DNA from: an uncultured Anaerolineae bacterium
GTDB taxonomy: Bacteria; Chloroflexota; Anaerolineae; Anaerolineales; Villigracilaceae
Direction: 5' to 3'
DNA length: 64,000 bases
Assembly: GCA_903838415.1 (NCBI GenBank)
Contig: CAILYI010000195.1
Span: forward strand, 1 to 64,000
Every line of letters begins with the position of its first letter. Within the stretch, counting starts at the first letter, position 1. The translations under genes were made by a program, and so were the position numbers. Positions 17,873-26,622 of this stretch are shown piece after piece. Under the pieces are notes generated by a model. It was not told the DNA's origin and made no database searches. It saw only the letters and a program-made list of their open reading frames with translations.

Positions 17873-19153
17873 ATGTCGATTCGATTAGCTTATGGGAAAA
17901 ATGGTTTGTCCCTCAACCTGAACCCGGTCTGGAATGTCCAGGTGGTTGAACCACGTTTCATCCCCGGCGCAGTGGATCCGTCTGCCCTGTTGCGTGAGGC
18001 GCTGCAGGCTCCGATTGCCGCATCACCCTTACGGGAACTGGCGCGGTCCGGCGAACGGGTGGGAATCATCGTCAACGATATTACGCGCGCTACGCCCAGT
18101 CCCTTGATTTTGCGCGCCGTACTGGCAGAACTGTCACATCTCCCCACGCAAGACATCGTCATCTTTAATGCGCTCGGCACCCATCGTCCCAACACTGATC
18201 TTGAATTGCGCGGTATGTTGGGCGCTGACATTGTGGACACCTACCGCATTGTTCAGAACAACTCCTTTGACCCGGCCACCCAGGTGTGTCTCGGCGTCAC
18301 CAGCCGCGGCAGCGAGGTCTGGGTTAATCGCGAATTGATGGATTGTTCGTTGAAAATCCTGACTGGGTTCATCGAGCCGCATTTATTCGCCGGATTTTCG
18401 GGCGGCGGGAAAGCCATCATGCCGGGGATGGCGGGCATGAAAACCATCCTGAGCAATCACAGCGCCGCCAATATCGCCCATCCAGACGCCACCTGGGGTA
18501 AAACGCAGGGTAATCCGATTTGGGAAGAAGTGCGTGAAGTGGCTGGCATGGCCGGGAGGACTTTCCTGGTCAACGTAACGCTGAACCGCGATAAAGCCAT
18601 CACGCGCGCCTTCACCGGCGACCTGGTGCAGGCGCACGCTCAAGGCTGTGAGTTTGCCCGTCAAACCGCCATGGCGGCAGTGACGGCGCCTTTTGATATC
18701 GTGATTACGACCAATTCCGGTTATCCCCTGGATTTAAATCTGTACCAATCGGTGAAGGGGATGAGCGCGGCGGCGCTGGTCGTTAAAAAAGGCGGAGCGA
18801 TCATTGTCGCCGCCGAATGCTGGGACGGCATCCCTGAGCATGGTTTGTATGGCAGGTTGCTGCGCGAAGCTGGCAGCCCGCAGGCCGTCTTGGCGCAGAT
18901 CTTCCAGCCGGGTTTCCAGAAACAGGATCAGTGGCAGGCGCAAATCCAGGCCCAGATTCAGCTCAAATCCGATGTGTATGTCCACAGCGATGGTTTGAGC
19001 GAACAGCAAATCCGTGATGCGCTGTTGCTGCCCGCGCCATCCCTGGAAGAAACGGTCGCCACTTTGGTGGAGCGCTACGGCCCAGCGGCGCGTATTTGCG
19101 TGCTGCCCGAAGGCCCGGTGACGATTCCGTACATTGAAACTCGAACGGATTGA
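17873..19153 (+). CDS. LarA-family nickel-pincer hydroxyacid racemase/epimerase
   Basis: A 426-residue DUF2088/LarA protein. The residues known from lactate racemase are all present with unchanged spacing, at a constant offset of four: His104 (GTHRP), His170 (EPHLFAG), Lys180 (GGKAI, covalent link to the nickel-pincer nucleotide) and His196 (SNHS). LarA itself is 424 residues. Family members act on various 2-hydroxyacids, so a sugar acid is possible here. The ATG at 17873 fits the LarA N-terminus better than the TTG at 17840. No larB, larC or larE is in the window. It follows xylB by 69 nt and ends 23 bp from the convergent hydrolase gene. Confidence 0.85.
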   Translation: MSIRLAYGKNGLSLNLNPVWNVQVVEPRFIPGAVDPSALLREALQAPIAASPLRELARSGERVGIIVNDITRATPSPLILRAVLAELSHLPTQDIVIFNALGTHRPNTDLELRGMLGADIVDTYRIVQNNSFDPATQVCLGVTSRGSEVWVNRELMDCSLKILTGFIEPHLFAGFSGGGKAIMPGMAGMKTILSNHSAANIAHPDATWGKTQGNPIWEEVREVAGMAGRTFLVNVTLNRDKAITRAFTGDLVQAHAQGCEFARQTAMAAVTAPFDIVITTNSGYPLDLNLYQSVKGMSAAALVVKKGGAIIVAAECWDGIPEHGLYGRLLREAGSPQAVLAQIFQPGFQKQDQWQAQIQAQIQLKSDVYVHSDGLSEQQIRDALLLPAPSLEETVATLVERYGPAARICVLPEGPVTIPYIETRTD

Positions 19154-19176
19154 CTCCCTGAAGGTTTCGGCCTGCG

Positions 19177-20094
19177 CTAAAAGGCCAGGAACCTGGCCGG
19201 ATTATCGACCAACATCAACTGGATCACAGTTTCACTTATCCCGGCCTGTTTCAGCGCCGGGATGAACTTTGTCAGGATGTGAGCAATCCCTTCGGTCCTG
19301 GGATTGTGAGTATGCCAGACGCTTTTCCGCGCGGTATCGCCCGAAAGCAGGATTTGCGCGGCGCAGCCTGCGTCGACCAGCGTTTTTACCAATTCCACGC
19401 GCGCGCTGTCCGGCCAGTATTTTTCCTTGCCGAGCTGGTCGAACCCCAAATAAACGCCGGTTTTGGCCAGGTCGAGATAGGTCTGCTGTGGCAGTCCCCG
19501 GTCGAGATGACCGATCAACAGTTTTTCTGGCGCAACCCCGGCCTGAATCAGCAAGTCAACCTGTTCAAGGGCAAATGTCCCGGCATCGGTGTGGGTGCTG
19601 ACGGGCGCGCCGGTTTGCCGGTGCGAGATTCCCACAGCTTGAATGACGCGCCGCTCGCTCTCGCTGGCCTGATTTGCGCTTGTGGCCGCCTTGATGACGC
19701 CAGCTTTGATGGAAGTCCCGGCCATGCCCTTCGTCACATCATCCACGATGCGAGCGGCGATCTCTGGCGTTGTTTTACCGGTCAGTGCCGCTGCGCTGAA
19801 CTTGTCCTTGTGATGTCCGCTGGCTGCCACCACGTGGACACCGGCCGCCTGCGAAATCTGGCGTAATTCCAGCGGAGAGCGCCCGATTTCGGACGTGGTC
19901 ATCTCCACCAGGGCCTTCCCGCCCGCCGACTGGAAATAGCGCAGTTCCGCTACCGCCGCAGGGACTGAGTCAAAGCCCAGGTCCGGGTCTTCGTCGCTGT
20001 AAGGTTCGGGGACAGTCCAGAGTAAATGCTCATGGCAGGTTGTCACTCCCAGTTGGGTCGGGTCGATATCGCCGAGCACGGTTCGAATGATCAT
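19177..20094 (-). CDS. phosphotriesterase-family metal hydrolase (probable lactonase)
   Basis: A 305-residue amidohydrolase-fold enzyme. The full binuclear metal set is visible: His21 and His23 (CHEHL), the carboxylated Lys135 (AGVIK), His158 (STHTD), His186 (IGHLD) and Asp243 (SGDTA). Many members hydrolyse lactones rather than phosphotriesters. Behind an SDR and an FAD oxidoreductase, hydrolysis of a sugar lactone is a plausible role. The ATG at 20094 places the conserved ITPxQLGxTxCHEH-like start correctly; the open frame upstream is the shadow of the next gene. Confidence 0.85.
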   Translation of the reverse strand: MIIRTVLGDIDPTQLGVTTCHEHLLWTVPEPYSDEDPDLGFDSVPAAVAELRYFQSAGGKALVEMTTSEIGRSPLELRQISQAAGVHVVAASGHHKDKFSAAALTGKTTPEIAARIVDDVTKGMAGTSIKAGVIKAATSANQASESERRVIQAVGISHRQTGAPVSTHTDAGTFALEQVDLLIQAGVAPEKLLIGHLDRGLPQQTYLDLAKTGVYLGFDQLGKEKYWPDSARVELVKTLVDAGCAAQILLSGDTARKSVWHTHNPRTEGIAHILTKFIPALKQAGISETVIQLMLVDNPARFLAF

Positions 20095-20119
20095 ATTTTT
20101 CTCCAATAAAATGGCGGTG

Positions 20120-21406
20120 CTAATCCAAAATCGCGCCCAAATTGCGCAGCCTGGCCTGCACTTGCGCAACGTTTGCTTCTTTGGGGGATTTTCCTGTTTC
20201 GAGGGAAAGCTGCGCTGCAACCCCGGCAGCCTGTCCCATCGCCATGCACTGTCCCATACTGCGCACCGATGCATGTGCATCATGATCGGCGGAGAGACAG
20301 CGTCCCGCCACCAGCAGGTTATCCACTTTTTGGGGCAGCAGCGTGCGGAGCGGGATGTGGTAGGTCTCGCCATCCGGTAAATATTCCCAGCGCGTATCTT
20401 GCCCGGCGTGATGCTCCTCGATCGGCGCGCCGCATTGCGCGATGGCGTCATCGAATTTGCGCGCCGCGAGCACATCCGCGCGCGACAAACGATATTCACC
20501 GATAATTCTGCGGCTCTCGCGCACGCCAATTTGCGTGCTCAAGCCGCCGAGAGCAGCTTTTTCGTAGCCGGGCACGCGTTCCACCAGAAAGCGGACATAT
20601 TCGAGCGCCTGTCGGCGGCCTTCCAGTTCGGCCTGGCTCAATTGCGCCACATCCGTGGGATCGATGCCGGTCACGCGTGTCATGTTGGTAGCCATTACGC
20701 CCGGCAGCGGCGTGATATGGACACTGCCTTCTTTGCGCGGCAAGTCATAACCCTTGGTAGCCGCCATCAGCGCATGCAGTTCCGCCTTCTTGACCTGTTG
20801 TGCGCGCTCCACATCTACGTTGACCAGTTTGAAAGTGGTCGTCAGCGACTGGATCGGGCCGTCTTTGGCGCTCTCGAACGGCGCATCCGACAGGGCGGCC
20901 ACATCCGCATCACCGGACGCGTCAATCACCACCTCGGCCAGCAGGCGGAACAAACCGGATTTGTTGGCGACGATCACGCCGCGCAGATTGCCGTGTTCGA
21001 TCACAACATCCACCACCAGGGTGTGATACAGGATTCTGACCCCGGCCTGACTGGCCAGCCGTTCCCAGACAATTTTCAGGATTTCAGGATCATACGTGAT
21101 GCCCTGTCCAGCGCCATAGGTGTTGGGCCGATAAATGGCTGCTTTCAATCGGATCAGTTCATCCACCACCAGGTCGGGCACGCCGCCGACGACTTTGCGG
21201 GACTGCGAGCCGGGCGTGAAAAAGCCGTAGAAGGTGTCGAGCACCTGGGTGCTGATGCCGCCCATGAAGCCGTAGCGTTCCACCAGCGTCACATCTGCGC
21301 CCAGGCGGGCGGTGGTGATGGCGGCGGTCGCCCCGGCCGAGCCGGAACCAACCACCAGAACTTGCGTTTTTGGCAAATCGGAAATTTGACGAGAGTATGT
21401 GAACAT
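20120..21406 (-). CDS. FAD-dependent oxidoreductase (FAD_oxidored, PF12831-like)
   Basis: A 428-residue flavoprotein. The N-terminal FAD motif is VLVVGSGSAGATAAITTARLG with the ribose-binding Glu in VTLVERYGFMGG. Near residue 160 is DASGDADVAAL, and the C-terminal FAD block is LLVAGRCLSADHDAHASVR. The substrate domain between is typical of the PF12831 group found in sugar operons. The gene starts 2 nt after the SDR stop, so the two are coupled. The oxidised substrate is unknown. Confidence 0.85.
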   Translation of the reverse strand: MFTYSRQISDLPKTQVLVVGSGSAGATAAITTARLGADVTLVERYGFMGGISTQVLDTFYGFFTPGSQSRKVVGGVPDLVVDELIRLKAAIYRPNTYGAGQGITYDPEILKIVWERLASQAGVRILYHTLVVDVVIEHGNLRGVIVANKSGLFRLLAEVVIDASGDADVAALSDAPFESAKDGPIQSLTTTFKLVNVDVERAQQVKKAELHALMAATKGYDLPRKEGSVHITPLPGVMATNMTRVTGIDPTDVAQLSQAELEGRRQALEYVRFLVERVPGYEKAALGGLSTQIGVRESRRIIGEYRLSRADVLAARKFDDAIAQCGAPIEEHHAGQDTRWEYLPDGETYHIPLRTLLPQKVDNLLVAGRCLSADHDAHASVRSMGQCMAMGQAAGVAAQLSLETGKSPKEANVAQVQARLRNLGAILD

Positions 21407-21408
21407 GG

Positions 21409-22179
21409 TCAGTGTACCGTCCAGCCGCCATCGACGGTCAGCACCGCGCCGGTGACGAAGGCGGATTCGTCAGACGCGAGATATACCGCCGCGTTGGCCA
21501 CATCCAGCGGCGCGCCGAAATCACCGCTCAGCGGCTGGAGTTGCGGCAGGCGGGCGCGGATGTGTTCGTTCTCCTGGGCGCGTCTGCTCATCGGCGTGGC
21601 GATCAGTCCGGGCAAAATCACATTGGCGCGGATGCCGCGCGGGGCATAGTAAGAGGCCATCGAGCGCGTCAGGCTTATGACTGCGCCTTTGCTGGCGGCG
21701 TAACCATGCGTGGCGAAATCTTCGTCGCCGCCGACCACGCCCAGCACCGAGGAAACGTTGACGATGGCGCCATTCCTTTTGGGAAGCATGGCTTGCAGTC
21801 CATATTTGCAGCAATAAAATAGGCTGTTCAGGTTCAAATCGAGCGTTTTTTGCCAACCATCCAGCGTGCATTCGTCCGTCGGGCCGTCGCCCCACTTGCG
21901 CCCCGATCCGCCCGCCACGTTGACCAGGATGTCCAGGCCCCCGTAGCGAGAGACAACTTCACTGATGGCGGATTCAACTTCCGGGGCGTGGGTTACATCC
22001 AGGAGGATGCTGGAGCCGGGAATCGGCCCGTTTAACGAGGCCAGCGTTCGGCTGGCAGAATCCCCGTCAATTTCAAAAAGCACCACCCGTGCGCCTTCAG
22101 CGGCGAATCTTTGGGCAGTTGCCTGCCCGATTCCGCTGCCGCCGCCGGTGATAATCGTTGTTTTTTCGCGTAGCCGCAT
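21409..22179 (-). CDS. short-chain dehydrogenase/reductase (SDR, classical)
   Basis: A 256-residue NAD(P)-dependent enzyme. It has the cofactor motif TGGGSGIGQATA, the NVAGG block, catalytic Ser in NVSSVLG and YAASKGA. It ends with FVTGAVLTVDGGW as usual. The ATG at 22179 comes 1 nt after the SIS-gene stop and precedes MRLREKTT; upstream in-frame starts would overlap the SIS gene. The substrate is probably a sugar or sugar-acid alcohol group, with its product passed to the flavoprotein or hydrolase encoded next. Confidence 0.88.
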   Translation of the reverse strand: MRLREKTTIITGGGSGIGQATAQRFAAEGARVVLFEIDGDSASRTLASLNGPIPGSSILLDVTHAPEVESAISEVVSRYGGLDILVNVAGGSGRKWGDGPTDECTLDGWQKTLDLNLNSLFYCCKYGLQAMLPKRNGAIVNVSSVLGVVGGDEDFATHGYAASKGAVISLTRSMASYYAPRGIRANVILPGLIATPMSRRAQENEHIRARLPQLQPLSGDFGAPLDVANAAVYLASDESAFVTGAVLTVDGGWTVH

Positions 22180-22180
22180 A

Positions 22181-22954
22181 TTAACAGCCATAAACCTTGC
22201 GGATGCGGGCGCGGTAATCGTCGTAGCACTCGTCAAAACGCTTTTTGGAGGCCGCGCTGCCGATGAACAAGCCGCTGGTCAGGACGATGGGTGGCTTGCC
22301 GAGCGCCGTCAGTTTTTCGGCCACCAGGCATTTGATGGCGTTGGTGACCGCCGCCGCGCCGATGGTCGAGCCGGGGCCGACCGGGTCAGCCAGGCCGGGG
22401 ACGTTGACGAGCGCGTCGCCACCGGGAGTGCAGTTGTCGATGACGATGTCGGCGATATCGGGTAGTTTTTTGCCGCTCGAATGCAGCGCGGCGGAGCGGG
22501 TGCAGTGATCGAGCGAAACGACGGCGATGACCGGGTAACCGAGTCTTTTCGCTTCGAGCGCCACGTCGATTACGACTTCGTTGATGCCGCTGTTGGAGAA
22601 AAGCAGAAAGCAATCGGGCGGGCTGAAGACGAAATTGCGCAGGATGGTTTGCCCGAGGCCTTCGACGTGCTCCAGGAACATGGCCTGGCGCTGACCGTTC
22701 GCGCCTACTACGACGTTATGGAAGGTCAGCGAGAGCTCGACGATGGGATGAAAACCGGGAAAACTGCCGTGGCGCGGAAACATCTCCTCGACAAAGATGC
22801 GCGAGTGCCCGGTGCCAAACAGGTGGACGAGGCCGTCCCCGGCGATGGTTTGGGCGCACAGTTCGGCGGCGCGCTCGATGGCGTCTATTTGGGTGGTTTG
22901 GATGCGCTCGAGGATGGCCTGGGATTGGTGGATGTATTCAAAAGCGGAATTCAT
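22181..22954 (-). CDS. SIS-domain protein, UPF0309-like
   Basis: A 257-residue sugar-isomerase-fold protein. The SIS phosphosugar site shows as LFGTGHSRIFVEE, FSNSGINEVVIDVA and VSLDHCTRSA. It resembles the UPF0309 group rather than GlmS. A role in binding or isomerising a phosphorylated amino or keto sugar is likely; its target is unknown. It lies between the GntR regulator (84 nt upstream) and the SDR. Confidence 0.75.
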   Translation of the reverse strand: MNSAFEYIHQSQAILERIQTTQIDAIERAAELCAQTIAGDGLVHLFGTGHSRIFVEEMFPRHGSFPGFHPIVELSLTFHNVVVGANGQRQAMFLEHVEGLGQTILRNFVFSPPDCFLLFSNSGINEVVIDVALEAKRLGYPVIAVVSLDHCTRSAALHSSGKKLPDIADIVIDNCTPGGDALVNVPGLADPVGPGSTIGAAAVTNAIKCLVAEKLTALGKPPIVLTSGLFIGSAASKKRFDECYDDYRARIRKVYGC

Positions 22955-23037
22955 GTTGTCTCCTATGGCGGGAATAACGATAAAACCGGGTAACGGGGAT
23001 AAACTGGAAAATCCGTGATCTTCGTGGCAAGTAAGTT

Positions 23038-23787
23038 TTACGCGCAGCAGGTTTGGGTGGTGCTGTATTCATAGCGGTCGGCGCGGTAGTAACTGGATGA
23101 GTGCTCGATCACGTCGCCATCTTCGGTGTAGGCGGTGGTGCCAACGAAGAGCAGCGGCGTCCCGGCGGGCACATTCAGCAAGTCGGCGCGGTATTCGTCG
23201 GCGGCTATCGCGCGGACAACATGGTCAATGCGCGTGATGACCAGTTGGTAGCGGCTGGATAAAATCTCGTAAAGTGACTGCGCCGAAAAATCCTGCTGTT
23301 CAAGGCCGGGGCAGCGTTCCGTCAGCACGGTGCTGGTCTGGTGGCAGATGGGTTCGTCGTCGCCCAGACGCAAACGCTCGATGGTCAGACACGCCGCACC
23401 CTTCCAGATTTGCAGCGCGGGGATATTTTCAGCGTTGACCGTGCCTGTTTCCACGCTGAGCAGGCGCGAGTGCGGCACGCGCCCCAATTCGCGCATCTGC
23501 TGGCTGAAACTGCGGTCGAGGAAGAACTGGGTGTGGCCCGGCTGCTCGCGGACAAATGTCCCTCGCCCAGCGAAGCGCTCAACAATGTTCTCGTCGACGA
23601 GGCGCGCGATGGCCTGGCGCACGGTCTGGCGGCCAACACTGTAGGCCTGGCAAATCTCCATTTCGGGCGGCAGCAAGCCGCCTGGAAGGATGTCGCCGCG
23701 CTGGATGATCTGGCGCAAATCGAGATAAATCTGGTGATAAAGCGGAATCGGGCTGCGCGAGTCGACCGGAGAGTAGGCGAGAGTCAT
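23038..23787 (-). CDS. GntR/HutC-family transcriptional regulator with UTRA domain
   Basis: A 249-residue regulator. The N-terminal winged helix (LPPEMEICQAYSVGRQTVRQ, then GRGTFVRE, about residues 8-78) is followed by a UTRA effector domain ending in SSYYRADRYEYS. UTRA domains of this group sense phosphosugars or small organic acids. Its start overlaps the stop of the upstream UroD-like gene by ATGA, so the two are translated together. It probably controls this minus-strand operon and may bind the palindrome at 25109-25122. Confidence 0.88.
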   Translation of the reverse strand: MTLAYSPVDSRSPIPLYHQIYLDLRQIIQRGDILPGGLLPPEMEICQAYSVGRQTVRQAIARLVDENIVERFAGRGTFVREQPGHTQFFLDRSFSQQMRELGRVPHSRLLSVETGTVNAENIPALQIWKGAACLTIERLRLGDDEPICHQTSTVLTERCPGLEQQDFSAQSLYEILSSRYQLVITRIDHVVRAIAADEYRADLLNVPAGTPLLFVGTTAYTEDGDVIEHSSSYYRADRYEYSTTQTCCA

Positions 23788-24926
23788 GAGCGGATGCCGA
23801 ATTCCCTGGCCGTTTCAAAGAGCGTGACGACGTTTTCAGGTGGGACATCGGCCTGGAGATGATTGGAGGGAGCCAGGATGTAGCCGCCGTCGGGAGCGAG
23901 TTGTGCCAGGCGCAGTTTGACTTCGGCGATGACCTCCGCGCGGCTGCCGGGCATGGCGTGTGAGATGTCGATGCCGCCCAGGAAGGTGACTTTATCGCCA
24001 AAATTGGCTTTGACCGCCGGAATGTCGGTGGCGGCGAGCGGCTCAAGCGGATGCAGCACATCCACGCCGAGTGTCAGGATGTCGGGCAGCAGTTTGGCGA
24101 TGGCGCCGTCGCTGTGCAGCATGATTTTTGTGGCGGGATTGTGCTCCTTGATGGTATTGATCAGCCTTGCCAGGCAGGGCCGGATGAATTGGTGGAACAT
24201 GCCCGGCGAGATGATGGTGCTGGTGTTTCCGGCATAGTCGTCGCCGGGCAGTTCCACCATGTCGAACCACTTTCCGCTGCTTTGCATGGCGAGGCGTAGC
24301 AGACCATCAATGGCGCTGGTGACTTTCTCCAGCAGCGCCTGGGCAAATTCGGGCCGCAGGGCCATGTCCATCAGGAAGTTTTCGGTGCCGCGCAGGTCAC
24401 AGGCGGTTTGGAAGGGACCATGCGAGGCCACCATGCGCATCACCACGAAATAATCCGTAGCCTCGCGCAGATTTTGGGCGCGTTCGGCCAGTCCCGCCGT
24501 CCAGCGCGGATCAGAAAGGTCAGGCCAGCGGACGAGGCGCTCAATGTCCGCCACGGTTTCGGCATGTTTGAGAATCCCTTCACCGGCGTAATAGTAGGGC
24601 AGGGCGCGCTTCCAAACCTGTCCATAAGAGTCGTAGAAGGTGTCCGCGTCCGCGCCAAGGATGACCGGGCTGTTGGGCAAAAGTCCCGGCCAGCAGTAGC
24701 GCAGGTCGGTGCCCAAAATGTCGAGCAGACGGTCGTCCATGTAGGAAATGCTGTGTCCGCTGCGGAAGGGTTTGACGGGCTGACCAAGGTCGAGGTGCTT
24801 AACCATGCGCAGGTACAGGTCATCGACCAGGCCATAGGGTCCGCCGCCGAGCGCGGTGGGGATACGGTCCGGTTCCTGATGATTCAGTGCGGAAAGCACG
24901 CGTTCACGATGAAGCATAGTAGTCAT
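23784..24926 (-). CDS. UroD-superfamily protein with altered metal motif
   Basis: A 380-residue UroD-like barrel protein starting HRERVLSALNHQEPDRIP. The His-X-Cys motif of the methyltransferases is here MLHSDGAI, with Asp in place of Cys. The distal site reads APSNHLQADVPPEN, with no Cys. A thiol-activating zinc site in the MtaA sense is therefore doubtful, and the protein may have another reaction. The ATG at 24926 has GGTGA 8 nt upstream; ATG at 24917 and TTG at 24941 are alternatives. It is first in the minus-strand operon and overlaps the GntR gene. Confidence 0.78.
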   Translation of the reverse strand: MTTMLHRERVLSALNHQEPDRIPTALGGGPYGLVDDLYLRMVKHLDLGQPVKPFRSGHSISYMDDRLLDILGTDLRYCWPGLLPNSPVILGADADTFYDSYGQVWKRALPYYYAGEGILKHAETVADIERLVRWPDLSDPRWTAGLAERAQNLREATDYFVVMRMVASHGPFQTACDLRGTENFLMDMALRPEFAQALLEKVTSAIDGLLRLAMQSSGKWFDMVELPGDDYAGNTSTIISPGMFHQFIRPCLARLINTIKEHNPATKIMLHSDGAIAKLLPDILTLGVDVLHPLEPLAATDIPAVKANFGDKVTFLGGIDISHAMPGSRAEVIAEVKLRLAQLAPDGGYILAPSNHLQADVPPENVVTLFETAREFGIRS

Positions 24927-25108
24927 AGGGGTTTTCACCAAAAGAGATGGATTTTTAAATGTACGAACAATAGGATTAATTTACCATAATGTCTTAATGT
25001 TCGCAATGGTGTAATTACGCGTTAAGCCGGTTCGTTTCCACTGTTTTGGGAGGGGATCACGAAAGCTACAGACTTTATCCATTAATTGAACGAAGTTCTT
25101 ATATACTG

Positions 25109-25122
25109 AGCCGAATTCGGCT
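25109..25122. promoter_or_regulatory. 14-bp perfect palindrome between divergent genes
   Basis: AGCCGAATTCGGCT is a perfect dyad. It lies in the 275-bp AT-rich gap between the divergently read UroD-like/GntR operon and the ROK regulator gene, 80 bp before the ROK ATG. It is a good candidate operator for either regulator. No convincing paired -35/-10 was found, although TTTACA at 25129-25134 is a possible -35 toward the ROK gene. Confidence 0.55.
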
Positions 25123-25201
25123 ATTGTATTTACAAAGACCTTTTGCTATAACATAGGTATTCGCTTTATCGTTTTTCCAAAAGAATCAGCGAGGTAACGG
25201 C

Positions 25202-26464
25202 ATGGCCCAGGCGGAGAAATCCGAAACAAAACAGGCACAAGCTCTGCACGCCCCAATTCTGATGAAACGGGCCGAGGCTGAGGTGATTCGTGCGCTGCGC
25301 AAGCTGGGCAAAATCTCCCGGACGGAAGTCTCCAACATAACCGGCTGGTCAAAAGCCAAGACTTCGCAGGAAATCCGCAGCCTGGTGGGCAAGGGTTATC
25401 TGGTGGAAGTGGGTGAGGGCGCTTCGCAAGGCGGCCGCCGCCCAGGATTGCTGCGCATCAATAACCAGTTGGGCTACCTGGTTGGGTTGGATATCGGCGC
25501 GACCAGTATCGACATGGTTTTGACCGACGTGGGCGGGAATGTTCTCCAGCGCTGTTCTGCGTTGGCGGATGTGCGCCAGTCTCCTGACGAATTTTTCAGT
25601 CGCTGCAGCGAGCTGATTCTTCAAATGGCGAACGCCCAAGGCTGTCACCATGATCAGATTCTCGGGATTGGAGTGGGCGTGCCCGGTCCCGTTGATTTTT
25701 CCCGCGGAGTCCTCGTCGCCCCGCCGCTGATGCCCGATTGGGAGAATTTTCTCATCCGCGACTTTTTCCAGCACACCTTCCCGGCGGCGTACGTCGTCGT
25801 GGATAACGATGTCAACATCATGGCTTTGGGTGAGCAGCGCGCGGGCGACGGCGTTGGGGTGGAACACTTTATTTTCATCAAAATTGGCACCGGGATCGGT
25901 TCCGGGATTGTGTCCAACGGAAAAGTCCATCGCGGCAGTATTGGCTGTGCGGGCGACATCGGTCACATCTGCGTTGACAAGGATGGGCCGATTTGCCGCT
26001 GTGGGAATACTGGCTGTCTGGAGGCCATGGCCGCCGGGCCAGCGATTACCGAAAAGGCTTTGCAGGCCGCGAAAAACGGCTCCAGCCCGCTGCTGAGTCA
26101 GATGATGGAAGCGAATGGCGGTTTTCTCCGCCCGGAAGATGTTAATGCGGCCTGCCGCGAGGGCGACCAGGCCGCGCTGGAAATTATCCGCGCCAGTGGG
26201 CAGATGATCGGTGATGTGCTGGCAGGATTGGTGAATTTTTTTAATCCCAGCCACATCTTTATCGGCGGCGGGATCACCAATTTCGGCAATCATCTGCTGG
26301 TCTCCATCCGCCGGGCGGTGCTGCGGCGTTCCCTGCCGCTGGCGACCACGCACCTGGCGATTAATTTTTCCCGCATGGGCCCCGAAGCGGGCGTTACTGG
26401 CGCGGTTGCGCTGGCGCGTGAATACTTGTTTGTTATCGAAGATCAACCCTTTGTGATTGTTTAA
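25202..26464 (+). CDS. ROK-family transcriptional regulator (NagC/XylR type)
   Basis: A 420-residue protein. The N-terminal winged helix (about 20-75, ISRTEVSNITGWSKAKTSQE) is fused to a ROK sugar-binding domain. It has the phosphate motif GLDIGATSIDMVLTD, the VDNDVN block and the zinc cluster CRCGNTGCLE. Such proteins repress sugar genes until the sugar binds. It heads the plus-strand MocA/DeoC set and faces the GntR operon. GAGGT precedes the ATG at good spacing. Confidence 0.9.
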   Translation: MAQAEKSETKQAQALHAPILMKRAEAEVIRALRKLGKISRTEVSNITGWSKAKTSQEIRSLVGKGYLVEVGEGASQGGRRPGLLRINNQLGYLVGLDIGATSIDMVLTDVGGNVLQRCSALADVRQSPDEFFSRCSELILQMANAQGCHHDQILGIGVGVPGPVDFSRGVLVAPPLMPDWENFLIRDFFQHTFPAAYVVVDNDVNIMALGEQRAGDGVGVEHFIFIKIGTGIGSGIVSNGKVHRGSIGCAGDIGHICVDKDGPICRCGNTGCLEAMAAGPAITEKALQAAKNGSSPLLSQMMEANGGFLRPEDVNAACREGDQAALEIIRASGQMIGDVLAGLVNFFNPSHIFIGGGITNFGNHLLVSIRRAVLRRSLPLATTHLAINFSRMGPEAGVTGAVALAREYLFVIEDQPFVIV

Positions 26465-26622
26465 TTTTTTATTCCACACACTCTACTTTTGGAGGTGCAA
26501 ATAAGCGCAAAATGTCAGCTGAGTTGCCCCCGATTTCGCTTGACGACCGTCAGCGGGTGTTGAGACAATCGCAGAATTTGTTTCGTTATCAGACCAAATG
26601 GATTTACTCAAGGAGTCATCCT

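Noticed and set aside
20095-20529. N-terminal extension of the phosphotriesterase-family protein to 450 residues
   Set aside because: The extra 145 residues are the out-of-frame shadow of the FAD oxidoreductase gene; family homology starts at 20094.
20399-21649. 416-residue plus-strand open frame over the FAD oxidoreductase and SDR genes
   Set aside because: It spans two real minus-strand genes and encodes a His/Gln/Arg-rich shadow sequence.
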